Both the position numbers and the translations under genes were made by a program. A model generated the notes under the pieces. It had not been told where the DNA came from. It ran no database searches and saw only the letters and a list, made by a program, of their open reading frames with translations. A DNA stretch of 64,000 bases from S139-23 sp047639315 (GTDB lineage Bacteria > Planctomycetota > GCA-002687715 > DRQF01). Where the stretch lies: the NCBI GenBank assembly GCA_047639315.1, contig JBLINQ010000001.1, positions 34,856-98,855 on the forward strand, in the 5' to 3' direction. Of this stretch, positions 17,638-25,870 are shown in pieces (position 1 is the first letter of the stretch; each line of letters begins with the position of its first letter).

Positions 17638-18711
17638 CTAAGACCGTGCAAATTTCATTTTGTTCTTTTTCTTGAAGACGAAAGCCAAGACCGCAGCAAC
17701 GGCTTTGAACAATCGCTCAGGAATCACTTCGCCTACCTCCACACTGCGGTGGAGCTCCCGTGCGAGGGGCCGGTTCTCAACAACTTCAACCCCAGCATCT
17801 TCGGCGAGCTTGATGATTCTTAGCGCCATGTGGCCGCGCCCTTTGGCCACGACCATCGGCGAGCTATTTGCGTCGCTGTCGTACTTCAGAGCCACCGCGA
17901 AGTGCGTCGGATTTCGAACGACAACATCGGCGGTCTTCACGTCTTGTTGCATGCGTTGCATCGCAAGGCTCATTTGGATCGACTTGATCTTCGCCTTGAT
18001 CTTGGGATCGCCTTCTGACTTCTTGCGCTCTTCCTTGACGTCTTCTTTCGACATCATGAGGTCCTTCTTGTGTTTCCAGATGCGATAGAAAAGGTCGAGG
18101 ATGCCGACGGCAAAAAGCCCGGCGGCAACGCGGAAACCCATTAGGAAAATGAGATCAACCGTCTCGGCGACGATGTGGGGTAAGGGTGCGCCAGAAAGCT
18201 TAAGAATAACCGGCATGGCGCCGGCAATGGTCACCCAAACAACCATCCCTACCAAGGCCATCTTGACTAAGTTCTGTATCGTGGTGACGACGCTATTGAG
18301 TGAGAAGAGCTTCTTGATTCCCTTCAGAGGATTAAGCTTGCTCAACTCTGGCTCTAACTTCTTAGTACTGAGGACCAACTTGGTTTGCATCAGCCCAGGA
18401 ATTAGTGTGATGAAGAATGCAGCCGCGAAAATTGGACCAACCGCACCCAGGAGTTCTGCGCCCAAACTGCCAAGAAATGCACTTGGGTCGGTGGTCACGA
18501 AGGACTCAGTTGGAAGCCGAAAACTTGTCTGGAGACGATTCGATAACATTGCGAAGATCGAGTCACCGACGCCCTTGATCATGGCGATACCGCAAAGGAA
18601 AATCACCGCTCCGGTGAGTTCCTTACTGTAGGCAATCTGCCCTTTCTTCGCGGCCTCAGAGGCCTTTTTGGGCGTGGCCTGTTCTGTTTTTTCTTGGGCG
18701 CTATCGGCCAT
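17638..18711 (-). CDS. flhB: Flagellar export switch protein FlhB
   Basis: 357 residues. The N-terminal part has four transmembrane helices; the cytoplasmic tail contains the self-cleaving NPTH motif (267-270, VVRNPTHFAVALKYD), where cleavage between Asn and Pro switches export from hook to filament substrates. Length and the N-terminal EKTEQATPKK motif are typical. It begins two bases after the fliR stop, so coupling is likely. Confidence 0.97.
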   Translation of the reverse strand: MADSAQEKTEQATPKKASEAAKKGQIAYSKELTGAVIFLCGIAMIKGVGDSIFAMLSNRLQTSFRLPTESFVTTDPSAFLGSLGAELLGAVGPIFAAAFFITLIPGLMQTKLVLSTKKLEPELSKLNPLKGIKKLFSLNSVVTTIQNLVKMALVGMVVWVTIAGAMPVILKLSGAPLPHIVAETVDLIFLMGFRVAAGLFAVGILDLFYRIWKHKKDLMMSKEDVKEERKKSEGDPKIKAKIKSIQMSLAMQRMQQDVKTADVVVRNPTHFAVALKYDSDANSSPMVVAKGRGHMALRIIKLAEDAGVEVVENRPLARELHRSVEVGEVIPERLFKAVAAVLAFVFKKKNKMKFARS

Positions 18712-18713
18712 GA

Positions 18714-19475
18714 CTATTCAAACATCTCAAACAGGAAAATCTCAAGGTCTTCAAACACATCGATCATCGACGGAGCTAAAACATGGATTGTGGTCACTAA
18801 TAAAATCAGGCCAGTCAGAATCTTGGCTGGAAAAGCAAATTGCATGACCTGTAACTGAGGTGCAACACGGGCAACGATCGCCAGGGCGATCGCGATGGCG
18901 AAGAGAGCAACGAAGACCGGAGCGCACACTTGAAGGGCGGAGGCGAACATGCCCGATGAAAACAACACGAGCGCGCTGAAGAACTCTCTCGACATGTCGA
19001 ATTTGCCGACAGGGTACACTTCAAAAGACCTCGCCAAGGCGCGAATGATGACGTGATGGCCATTCGTCATGAAGAAGATCATCATCCCGATCGACTCAAA
19101 GAGATGCGCAATCAACTGTGAGTTGACTCCAGTAATGGGGTCCTGGATGCTCGCCATGTTGAAGCCCATCTCTTCACCAATGATGTGGCCGCAGATGCGG
19201 AGGGTGGCGAATGAAATCAAGACAATGAAGGCAAGGATAAAGCCGAAGAGGCTTTCCTTTAGGACCATGACCGCAAGGAAGAGGGACTGGCCCGGATCGT
19301 CGAATTGATCGATGTCAGCAAGTAAAGAGAGGATCGTTCCAAGGGCAACACCTAAACCAACCCGGGCCATACGCGAAGTACCGCCCTGTCCAAAAATTGG
19401 TAAAGGTCCTACCAGCGCTAGGCAACGAACCCAGTGCAGCATGATGAAACGAACATTCTCTTCGAGGAATTCCAA
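18714..19475 (-). CDS. fliR: Flagellar export gate protein FliR
   Basis: 253 residues, hydrophobic, with about six membrane segments, in the expected fliQ-fliR-flhB order. The motif EEMGFNMASIQDP near the middle is typical of FliR. The start appears to be TTG 19475, with AAGG about seven bases upstream; the next in-frame ATG would remove the conserved N-terminus. FliR forms the core of the export gate with FliP and FliQ. It starts 11 bases after fliQ ends. Confidence 0.95.
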   Translation of the reverse strand: MEFLEENVRFIMLHWVRCLALVGPLPIFGQGGTSRMARVGLGVALGTILSLLADIDQFDDPGQSLFLAVMVLKESLFGFILAFIVLISFATLRICGHIIGEEMGFNMASIQDPITGVNSQLIAHLFESIGMMIFFMTNGHHVIIRALARSFEVYPVGKFDMSREFFSALVLFSSGMFASALQVCAPVFVALFAIAIALAIVARVAPQLQVMQFAFPAKILTGLILLVTTIHVLAPSMIDVFEDLEIFLFEMFE

Positions 19476-19486
19476 GGCTCAACCTT

Positions 19487-19756
19487 TCACAGTGCCGCGT
19501 CGACAAGCGACCGGAATACATCAGTTGTGAAAGTGCCCAGTGTCTTCAGGATGTATGGCATCATGAGGACGATCGTCATACCCACGGCGAGGATCTTCGG
19601 GATCATCGTGAGGGTCTGCTCCTGGACACTGGTAATGGCCTGAAAAATCGCCATCAGGATGCCGATTAACATGCCAACAATCATGGCAGGTCCGGCGACC
19701 CAAATGGCGGTTAGAAAAGCTTCTCTCGCTAGATTCACCACGTAGCCTTCATCCAT
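19487..19756 (-). CDS. fliQ: Flagellar export gate protein FliQ
   Basis: 89 residues with two transmembrane helices, the normal size. Recognisable motifs are AREAFLTAIWVAGPAM and FQAITSVQEQTLTMIPK. A strong ribosome site AGGAGG lies nine bases before ATG 19756. FliQ forms part of the helical FliPQR export core. Confidence 0.96.
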   Translation of the reverse strand: MDEGYVVNLAREAFLTAIWVAGPAMIVGMLIGILMAIFQAITSVQEQTLTMIPKILAVGMTIVLMMPYILKTLGTFTTDVFRSLVDAAL

Positions 19757-19768
19757 TTGAAATTCCTC

Positions 19769-20566
19769 CTAACCGACGATTTGGAAACTTTCCATCAGGG
19801 AGCCGATCACGAGTGACCAGCCATCGACCATGATGAAAAGGAGTATCTTGAAAGGTGTCGAAATGATGACCGGCGGCAACATCATCATGCCCATGGCCAA
19901 GAGCAAGCTGGCAACGACCATGTCCACGATCAGGAATGGGATGTAGACCAAGAAGCCCATCTTGAATGCCACTTTGAGTTCACTGAGAGTGAACGCCGGA
20001 ATCAACACGGTAATTGGTACATCAGCTGCCGTAGCCGGTTCGTCGGCACTTGTTACATCGAGGAAGAGTTGAATCTCGTCCTCCTGTGCATGCCGTAGCA
20101 AGAAACCGTGCATGACGTCATGAGCTTTGTCGGCAGCTTCGCCCAAAGCGATCTCGTCTTCCATGTAAGGAGAAACCGCACCATCATAAATCTCTTGAAA
20201 CACCGGCTGCATAACAGCGATGGATAGGAACAAAGCCATGCCGATCACGATTTGATTTGGCGGCATATCCTGAATTGAAAGTGCTTTTCGAACGAACGAC
20301 AACACGATGATGATGCGGGTGAACGCAGTGATCGTCATCAGGATGCTTGGCAGCGCAGCGAGCGCTGTCAAGACCAAGACGATCTTCATCGATGTTCCCA
20401 TTTCGAAGCCCTCGGTAAGGGACTCCACGTCAAAGGATGATTCTGGCTGTTCACCGGTGAGTGTGATTTCAGCTGGATCTGTTTCTTGGGCACTCGCCAC
20501 CGGAGTCATGAAACTGATTAAGGCAAAGATCGCCAAGGACAAGATGTAAAGTGATCGATGCTTCAC
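19769..20566 (-). CDS. fliP: Flagellar export gate protein FliP
   Basis: 265 residues starting at GTG 20566, which overlaps the fliO stop by four bases (GTGA). A cleavable signal peptide (to about ASA-Q, residue 26) is followed by transmembrane segments with the FliP signature PPNQIVIGMALFLSIAVMQP and the C-terminal FLVIYIPFLIVDMVVA-like motif. FliP forms the pentameric base of the FliPQR gate. Slightly long compared with the usual 245, because of an acidic linker at about 27-50. Confidence 0.96.
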   Translation of the reverse strand: MKHRSLYILSLAIFALISFMTPVASAQETDPAEITLTGEQPESSFDVESLTEGFEMGTSMKIVLVLTALAALPSILMTITAFTRIIIVLSFVRKALSIQDMPPNQIVIGMALFLSIAVMQPVFQEIYDGAVSPYMEDEIALGEAADKAHDVMHGFLLRHAQEDEIQLFLDVTSADEPATAADVPITVLIPAFTLSELKVAFKMGFLVYIPFLIVDMVVASLLLAMGMMMLPPVIISTPFKILLFIMVDGWSLVIGSLMESFQIVG

Positions 20567-21198
20567 GCTTCCACCTCCATCGCTGCCATGTTTCTTCTGG
20601 GGCGGGACATACTCTCTGAGAGTTTTGTTGAGAAATTCAATGGAGTGTCGGTTTCGACCGCCTCAATTTCGTCTGCGGAGAACTCAGAAAGGACACTCAT
20701 TGAGTCGGCGGTTGCTCCAACGATGATGTTGCGGCCGTAGGCACTGACGATGAAAACCTGCTTCTTTGGGCCCAAGGGAATGACGTCGACCAACTCCAAG
20801 ACTTTGTTGCCTTGTGGGCGCATACGCATCTTCTTGAGGAATCGACTGCAACCAACGGCGGCAGCAAAGACCAGTAGTAGAACGAGGCCAAGGGCGCCGA
20901 TTGTTCCCCAGATCGAACCAGCGCCTGGTCCCTCGGGGCTGGTCACCTTGCGTTTGGATGTGCGCCAGCTCGCCTTCTTCGGGGTTGCCAATGCAGCCTC
21001 GAGTGCGTCATGGCCTTCTTTGACTTCAGGTTCTCTTGATTCGACGGCTTTGGCCGACTCGGCGGGACTTGGCTCTTGATCATCACCAATCAGTCCGGCG
21101 GCGAGAAACGCGAAAAGCGCAAGTGCTACAGCACCGACCATCCAGATGGTCCGATCGCCCTTTGAGTTTCCTTCGCGGAGAAAGTTTTTCACCAACAT
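20563..21198 (-). CDS. fliO: Flagellar biosynthesis protein FliO
   Basis: 211 residues from ATG 21198, preceded by AGGAAGAG; the longer frame to 21237 would run into the predicted transcription start. It has an N-terminal signal-like helix (about 18-36), an acidic linker, a transmembrane helix (about 95-115) ending SRFLKKM, and a cytoplasmic FliO domain with LVDVIPLGPKKQVFIVSAYG and NIIVGATADSMSVLSEF. FliO assists assembly of FliP. First gene of the operon, 40 bases behind a sigma-54 promoter candidate. Confidence 0.88.
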   Translation of the reverse strand: MLVKNFLREGNSKGDRTIWMVGAVALALFAFLAAGLIGDDQEPSPAESAKAVESREPEVKEGHDALEAALATPKKASWRTSKRKVTSPEGPGAGSIWGTIGALGLVLLLVFAAAVGCSRFLKKMRMRPQGNKVLELVDVIPLGPKKQVFIVSAYGRNIIVGATADSMSVLSEFSADEIEAVETDTPLNFSTKLSESMSRPRRNMAAMEVEA

Positions 21199-21246
21199 GC
21201 ATTCTCTTCCTGGTTCAGAGTGGGTCCTAATGCCCACATGGCCAAC

Positions 21247-21263
21247 TACAATGGCCGTGCCAA
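21247..21263 (-). promoter_or_regulatory. Sigma-54 promoter of the fliO-fliA operon
   Basis: On the minus strand the sequence reads TTGGCACGGCCATTGTA, against the RpoN consensus YTGGCACGRNNNTTGCW. The only difference is GT for GC in the -12 element; GG and the spacing are right. The predicted start at about 21236 gives a 37-base leader before fliO ATG 21198. Sigma-54 control of export-gate genes is well known in other flagellates. Confidence 0.7.
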
Positions 21264-21420
21264 ACCCAGCAGGCTTTTTCGATTGGTCTTAAGTTCTTTT
21301 CAGGAATGCACTTAGGTGGGATGTCGTAGAATCCCACAACACTGGCAGAAGGGGACTGTCGTCGAATTATCCAACGGTCGTCTGGAAACGCGTCAGTCTA
21401 GGGGCTGTTGATGGGGTGGA

Positions 21421-21609
21421 TTACTTGGCCCGGAAGAACCGTTGCTCGACGCCACCTTTACCAACGGCCGCGCGGATCCGGCGATAGCAGCGGGGGCAGC
21501 CACCAACGTAAGCGTCCCCTTTCACATTCCGGTAAATGCGGGCGTAAACCTTGCAACATTCAAAGTAGATGCCGATGAATGGACGTCTTGGTCGAGCGGT
21601 CGGTGTCAT
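21421..21609 (-). CDS. Small conserved-type Cys-rich protein
   Basis: 62 residues. Contains FECCKVYARIYRN and, 18 residues after the Cys pair, CPRC (C18, C19, C38, C41), followed by a basic Arg/Gly-rich C-terminus ending EQRFFRAK. The two Cys pairs suggest a zinc-ribbon-like fold. I recall very similar short proteins in planctomycete genomes, but cannot verify this here; function unknown. No membrane segment. It lies alone between the fliO promoter and a divergent gene. Confidence 0.7.
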   Translation of the reverse strand: MTPTARPRRPFIGIYFECCKVYARIYRNVKGDAYVGGCPRCYRRIRAAVGKGGVEQRFFRAK

Positions 21610-21777
21610 TTTCTGTCTATCGTCCTTTTCCCCAGAATCTCTTCTGCGATATTTCTGAGGGCACCCAAGGTTGACGAGGTCCCCTTGTTCCGCAATTTGG
21701 TGTTAGAACAGAGGTGATTCATGAGCGAGCCTTGGCTGGTGTATTGGCCCAACCGTTTTGTTGACTGGAGATCAAAG

Positions 21778-22671
21778 ATGTCGCACCTTCTGAAATTGGC
21801 CCCTCTTCTACTTGTCGTAGGACTCGTTGTGTTGCTCTCGTCGTCAAGGAACGAGACGATCCCTCTGCCAGAGGAAATCGCTATCGGCATTACCAGCGAT
21901 TGGATGCGGGATGGCATTTGGGATGATGGTAATGCTGAATATTCGGTCTATGACGCTGAGTGGCGGCGCTATGGCCGACTGAACAAGGGGCGTGTGTGCA
22001 TGTTGATCGTGAAGGAACCATGGCAGGCGAAGCTCGACACGAAGTCGGAAGGAGGCCAACCCGCCGATTTTGATGTTCTTAAGCTGAACGTCATCCGAGA
22101 TATCAATACAGGTGTTTATACCTATGAGCAAATGGCAAGCGTCTTTGCTCGTCGCGATACAGGTGCCTTGCGCAAGTATGTCACAGGAAGCTTGGAGGCT
22201 TGCGGGCAGACGTCGACGATGTTGATGAAGGGCCAGTTGTCAACGCGATCTTATTGGGGTGATCAAGGTAATCGCGACCAGAACTGGCCGGCGAATGCGA
22301 TTCCTGAGGATGCATTGCCGCTCTATCTTCGTGGACTCATGACCGGCGAATTACCGACGTCGATTTCCGTATTTCCATCTCTGATGGCCGGGCGTTTACC
22401 ACGATTAGAGCCAACCACGTTTTCTGTGGAGCGAAAACTTGACGTGACGGTCAAGACAGCCGCGGGCACTTTCAACACGGTGTCGTTCACTCTTTCATAT
22501 GGACGTGAAAACCGCGTTTTCCAATTCGACTCAACCGCCAAAGGAAGAACGCTCGTTCGATTCCGACATAGCAATGGAACGGAATACACCTTGGCGAAAA
22601 CGGAGCGTATGCCCTATTGGCAGATGAACGGACCAGCAGACGAGGCCTGGTGGCCCAAGCGACTGCGCTGA
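21778..22671 (+). CDS. Membrane-anchored or secreted protein of unknown function
   Basis: 297 residues from ATG 21778, with GGAG seven bases upstream; the frame is open to 21721 but that extension is not needed. A hydrophobic segment (residues 5-22, KLAPLLLVVGLVVLL) is a signal anchor without a clear cleavage site. The remainder is Trp/Tyr-rich and mixed alpha/beta, with motifs such as DWMRDGIWDDGNAEYSVYDA and a C-terminal beta-rich part (RKLDVTVKTAAGTFNTVSF). No family recognised. Convergent with the phosphatase gene, 15 bases apart. Confidence 0.7.
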   Translation: MSHLLKLAPLLLVVGLVVLLSSSRNETIPLPEEIAIGITSDWMRDGIWDDGNAEYSVYDAEWRRYGRLNKGRVCMLIVKEPWQAKLDTKSEGGQPADFDVLKLNVIRDINTGVYTYEQMASVFARRDTGALRKYVTGSLEACGQTSTMLMKGQLSTRSYWGDQGNRDQNWPANAIPEDALPLYLRGLMTGELPTSISVFPSLMAGRLPRLEPTTFSVERKLDVTVKTAAGTFNTVSFTLSYGRENRVFQFDSTAKGRTLVRFRHSNGTEYTLAKTERMPYWQMNGPADEAWWPKRLR

Positions 22672-22686
22672 TCGCGGTTGGCTGAC

Positions 22687-23538
22687 CTACGGTTGCGAAA
22701 GTCGAATGATTTCTGTGGCCATGGACATCGATGCAGCAATGACAATTGGTTCGGTAGACAGGGGGTCGTACTGATCACCCTGGGCGTTCAGATAGACACC
22801 CCCTGCTTCTTCAATGATCAGTTGAATCGGGATGACGTCCCAAATTTCTTGCTTGCGCTTCTTTGGGTTGTTGTCGTGGACGACAGCTCCAAGCGTGTCT
22901 CGAGAATCTGTGATGCGAAGGGCGAGACCCGAGCCCGGTGGGTCTATGGTAACCATGAAGGCGCCGTCTTTGGTTCGTAATGATTCTCGGGACCGCACAA
23001 AGAACTCTGTCTCGAGGGTCTTGTCACCATAGTGATTCATGGCGACCCAAGCGCTCTGTAGCTTGCTACCGGCACCCGGTACTTGGATGCTCTTCTCGTT
23101 GCAAAAGGCACCGCCCCCAAGAGCTGCGCAATACGTCTCATCAGTGAATGGGAAGCGAACAACGCTAACGACGGTTTCGCCGCCGAGCCGCAAGGCAATC
23201 ATGGTGCTGACGAGTTCGAGTCGTGCCCGTGCCAAGTACGAGTTGGTGCCATCCAAGGGATCAACAATCCAACATTCATCAGGAAATTCGTCAAAATCTG
23301 GACAGAGTTCTTCCGAGATTACAGGGATATCGGGAAATGCATCGGTCAAGAAACGTGTGATCGTATGATCGATCTTCACGTCGATTTCAGACACGTAGTC
23401 ACCGACGCTCTTAGTGCTCATGTTGAAGTCGTGGAGTTGCCCCTCTCGTGCAATCGCGCAGCCCAAAGCAGCCGCTTCGATCGCGACTTTGAGATATTGG
23501 TAGTGGGGCATGTCCGCATGGAAGGCTTGGCTCATCAT
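22687..23538 (-). CDS. Inositol monophosphatase family protein
   Basis: 283 residues from ATG 23538; an upstream TTG at 23544 is also possible. The magnesium-binding motifs of the Li-sensitive phosphatase family are present: ISEEL (E76 or E77), DPLDGTNSY (93-101) and, late, EIWDVIP. Substrate may be inositol phosphate, fructose-1,6-bisphosphate, 3'-phosphoadenosine 5'-phosphate (CysQ-like) or histidinol phosphate; the sequence does not decide. Cytoplasmic. Convergent with the preceding gene; the next gene on the same strand is a secreted beta-helix protein, an unlikely functional partner. Confidence 0.88.
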   Translation of the reverse strand: MMSQAFHADMPHYQYLKVAIEAAALGCAIAREGQLHDFNMSTKSVGDYVSEIDVKIDHTITRFLTDAFPDIPVISEELCPDFDEFPDECWIVDPLDGTNSYLARARLELVSTMIALRLGGETVVSVVRFPFTDETYCAALGGGAFCNEKSIQVPGAGSKLQSAWVAMNHYGDKTLETEFFVRSRESLRTKDGAFMVTIDPPGSGLALRITDSRDTLGAVVHDNNPKKRKQEIWDVIPIQLIIEEAGGVYLNAQGDQYDPLSTEPIVIAASMSMATEIIRLSQP

Positions 23539-23610
23539 CGTCAATCAATCTCTCGCAGTGTCAACAGACCTTGACCTAAAGAATTTTAGACCGATAGAGG
23601 ACAAAGCCTA

Positions 23611-25605
23611 CTATTGAACGATGACGCTGAGGCCATTGGAGATTTCAAATTGTCCATTTGCGCCCTGAATCAAGGCCTGCATGGTGAATGTAATTGGTTC
23701 ACCAAAAGCTGGAACTGTGACCGCCCAAGGTGCAGCTGTCGATGGCGTCAATGCGTCTGGACTCTGGGTGACCGAGTCGGCCAGCAAGAAGAGTGCGAAG
23801 CTATTTGGGTTGACGGCGTACGGCGTGAAGAGCATCGGCGCCCCGATAAAATCAATGAAGAATGAATCTTCAGGCTCGGGCAGTCCGATGGTCCCAAATA
23901 TGATGAATTGAGCTGGGAAGCCATTCAGAGAAGGATTGCGCATTTCGATGACCGAGGGCTGGGACATCGCTAAGTGGACCACTTTCCCTGGGGTTCCGGT
24001 GGCGCCGTCTACGAGCAGGACTTCTTCAGGATCACCGTTGAAATCGACGAGTGTGCCCATGAAGTTGCCACGAATTCCAAAGTATTCGTCGGCGCCAACA
24101 TCAACAGTAAGGCCGAAGTTTCGGGTCTCACCATCAAAATCGGCTGTCGAGGTTGTCAGGCTCGAATCACCCGCATCAATGCAAGGTGAGCCATCAAGCA
24201 GGTGGAAATCGAGAATGAATGGATTGACCCACATCGGATCGGCATCAAAATTCCCAGCACCCGGATGGCCACCCAGGACGTTGCAAGCAGAAACGGTGAA
24301 TTCCTGGGCCACAGTAGCGCTCGGCGATGATCGGAAATGTGAACCGAAGCTTGGGTAGATGATGGAATTTGAAATTCTAATATCGGCTGTTTGCGTCGAA
24401 TCGACCGAAACAGCAGCACCTTCAAAGGCCGCATTCGCCACAAAGTTGCAATGCTCAACAATCAGCGTGGCAGGATTTCGTTGATGGATTGCACCACCAA
24501 AGCCGCGCGCCTGGTTGTCGGCGAAAATGCATTCGCCAATCGTCGCTGGCCCGGCGTTGAAGTCTAAGTTGAGACCCGCGCCCTCTTCCGCTCCATTGCT
24601 GTAGAACTTCGAGTTACTGATTACAGTGCCGCTGCTGGCTGACGACAATGCACCGCCGCGTCCACCAATGAGTGGGATGCTGTTGGTGTTAGGAACCACT
24701 CCTGTCTTGTTCCCCGAGAATAGGCAGTTCACGATTTCGAGCGTTCCACCAAAAGTGCGAATGGCGCCTCCTTGCCCAGCAGGCCCCGCGGCACCGTCTG
24801 TGACCCCAGTCGTGTCATCACCACCGTCTCCGCCATCCCCGGCGGTGTTGTTGATAAACGTGCAGTTAGAGAAGGAGAGGTCGGTGTTTTCGGCATAGAT
24901 AGCGCCTCCATCTCCGCCAAAACCTCCTGGCCCTGGAGCATCATCGGGGGCAGTCTCAGGAGAACCTTTGCCGCCCTTGCCCGCCTTGTTGTCGACGAAG
25001 TTGCAATCAATGAAGTCGGCGGTGGAATTGGCCAAGAAGAGTGCGCCACCAAAACCACCGAAGTTGGTGTAAAAGTTACCAACGTCTTCGATCGGACCTT
25101 GGCCACACTGGTTGTTCTGAAACAAACAGCCGACAAATGTTGGCCCGGCAAAATACACGGCCCCAGCGGCGCCGTGGGCATCGTCGCCATCAAGCCGCGT
25201 GTTATTGATGAACTTACAATTGTGAATGATGGGCGAAGCAACAATCAACAGAAGAGCGCCACCAAAAGACAGTCCAACGTCACCAGTCAGCGTGAACCCA
25301 CTGACCAACGATGCTGTCGACTGTCCACCGCCCATCAGGATCTTGTTGTTGGTGCCGGCCAAGACCGTGACGTCAGGGCCACCAGTTGATCTGAGCGTGA
25401 TGTTCTTGATGCCGAAATCGATCGGCATTGGCAGGACGTGGATGCCTGGGAGGACCTCAACAATGTCACCCTCTGCCGAGGCCAAAACAGCACCCTGTAT
25501 CGTCGGGAAGGCCGCGGTTGGCGCGTGACGTATGACCTGAGCGCTCAGCGCGAGGCACGCGCATGAAAACAGCAAAACGATATAGACAGGAACTCTATTT
25601 GACAT
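23611..25605 (-). CDS. Secreted right-handed beta-helix protein
   Basis: 664 residues from ATG 25605, chosen because a good signal peptide starts there (SNRVPVYIVLLFSCACLALSA); a longer frame to 25632 exists and neither start has a strong ribosome site. After the motif FPTIQGAVLASAEGDIVEVLPG the protein is a chain of parallel beta-helix turns with GGA-bearing rungs (for example GGFGGALFLANSTADFIDCN and GRGGALSSASSG), as in polymorphic-outer-membrane-like and pectate-lyase-like folds, up to about residue 440. The end of the helix has the motif DGSPCIDAGDSS, followed by a C-terminal beta domain. Binding or polysaccharide lyase function is possible; no catalytic residues identified. Confidence 0.8.
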   Translation of the reverse strand: MSNRVPVYIVLLFSCACLALSAQVIRHAPTAAFPTIQGAVLASAEGDIVEVLPGIHVLPMPIDFGIKNITLRSTGGPDVTVLAGTNNKILMGGGQSTASLVSGFTLTGDVGLSFGGALLLIVASPIIHNCKFINNTRLDGDDAHGAAGAVYFAGPTFVGCLFQNNQCGQGPIEDVGNFYTNFGGFGGALFLANSTADFIDCNFVDNKAGKGGKGSPETAPDDAPGPGGFGGDGGAIYAENTDLSFSNCTFINNTAGDGGDGGDDTTGVTDGAAGPAGQGGAIRTFGGTLEIVNCLFSGNKTGVVPNTNSIPLIGGRGGALSSASSGTVISNSKFYSNGAEEGAGLNLDFNAGPATIGECIFADNQARGFGGAIHQRNPATLIVEHCNFVANAAFEGAAVSVDSTQTADIRISNSIIYPSFGSHFRSSPSATVAQEFTVSACNVLGGHPGAGNFDADPMWVNPFILDFHLLDGSPCIDAGDSSLTTSTADFDGETRNFGLTVDVGADEYFGIRGNFMGTLVDFNGDPEEVLLVDGATGTPGKVVHLAMSQPSVIEMRNPSLNGFPAQFIIFGTIGLPEPEDSFFIDFIGAPMLFTPYAVNPNSFALFLLADSVTQSPDALTPSTAAPWAVTVPAFGEPITFTMQALIQGANGQFEISNGLSVIVQ

Positions 25606-25870
25606 AAAGCAGACCGAGTATTCTGGTGACATGGATTTAGCAGTGCGAGCAGGTACTCGCCTTAGGATAGTCGCTCATCGCACACTCTGATAGCTTTCTT
25701 TTATCGAAAACTAATTCGAGGCTGTAAGGATTTTGCAAAGTGCCTATGAAACAGTAGTTTAGGGCGAGTTCGAAGGCCTCCAAGAAAGACCTTATCGACG
25801 AGAAGCCGCCGTGTGTTATTCGTCAATTATCGAGCCGAAAAACGGCCCAAGATCAACCAAGGTCTGAGAC

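Noticed and set aside
25733..25760. TTGCAA-16-TAGTTT as promoter for the kinase gene
   Set aside because: Both boxes are weak matches, so I do not list it.
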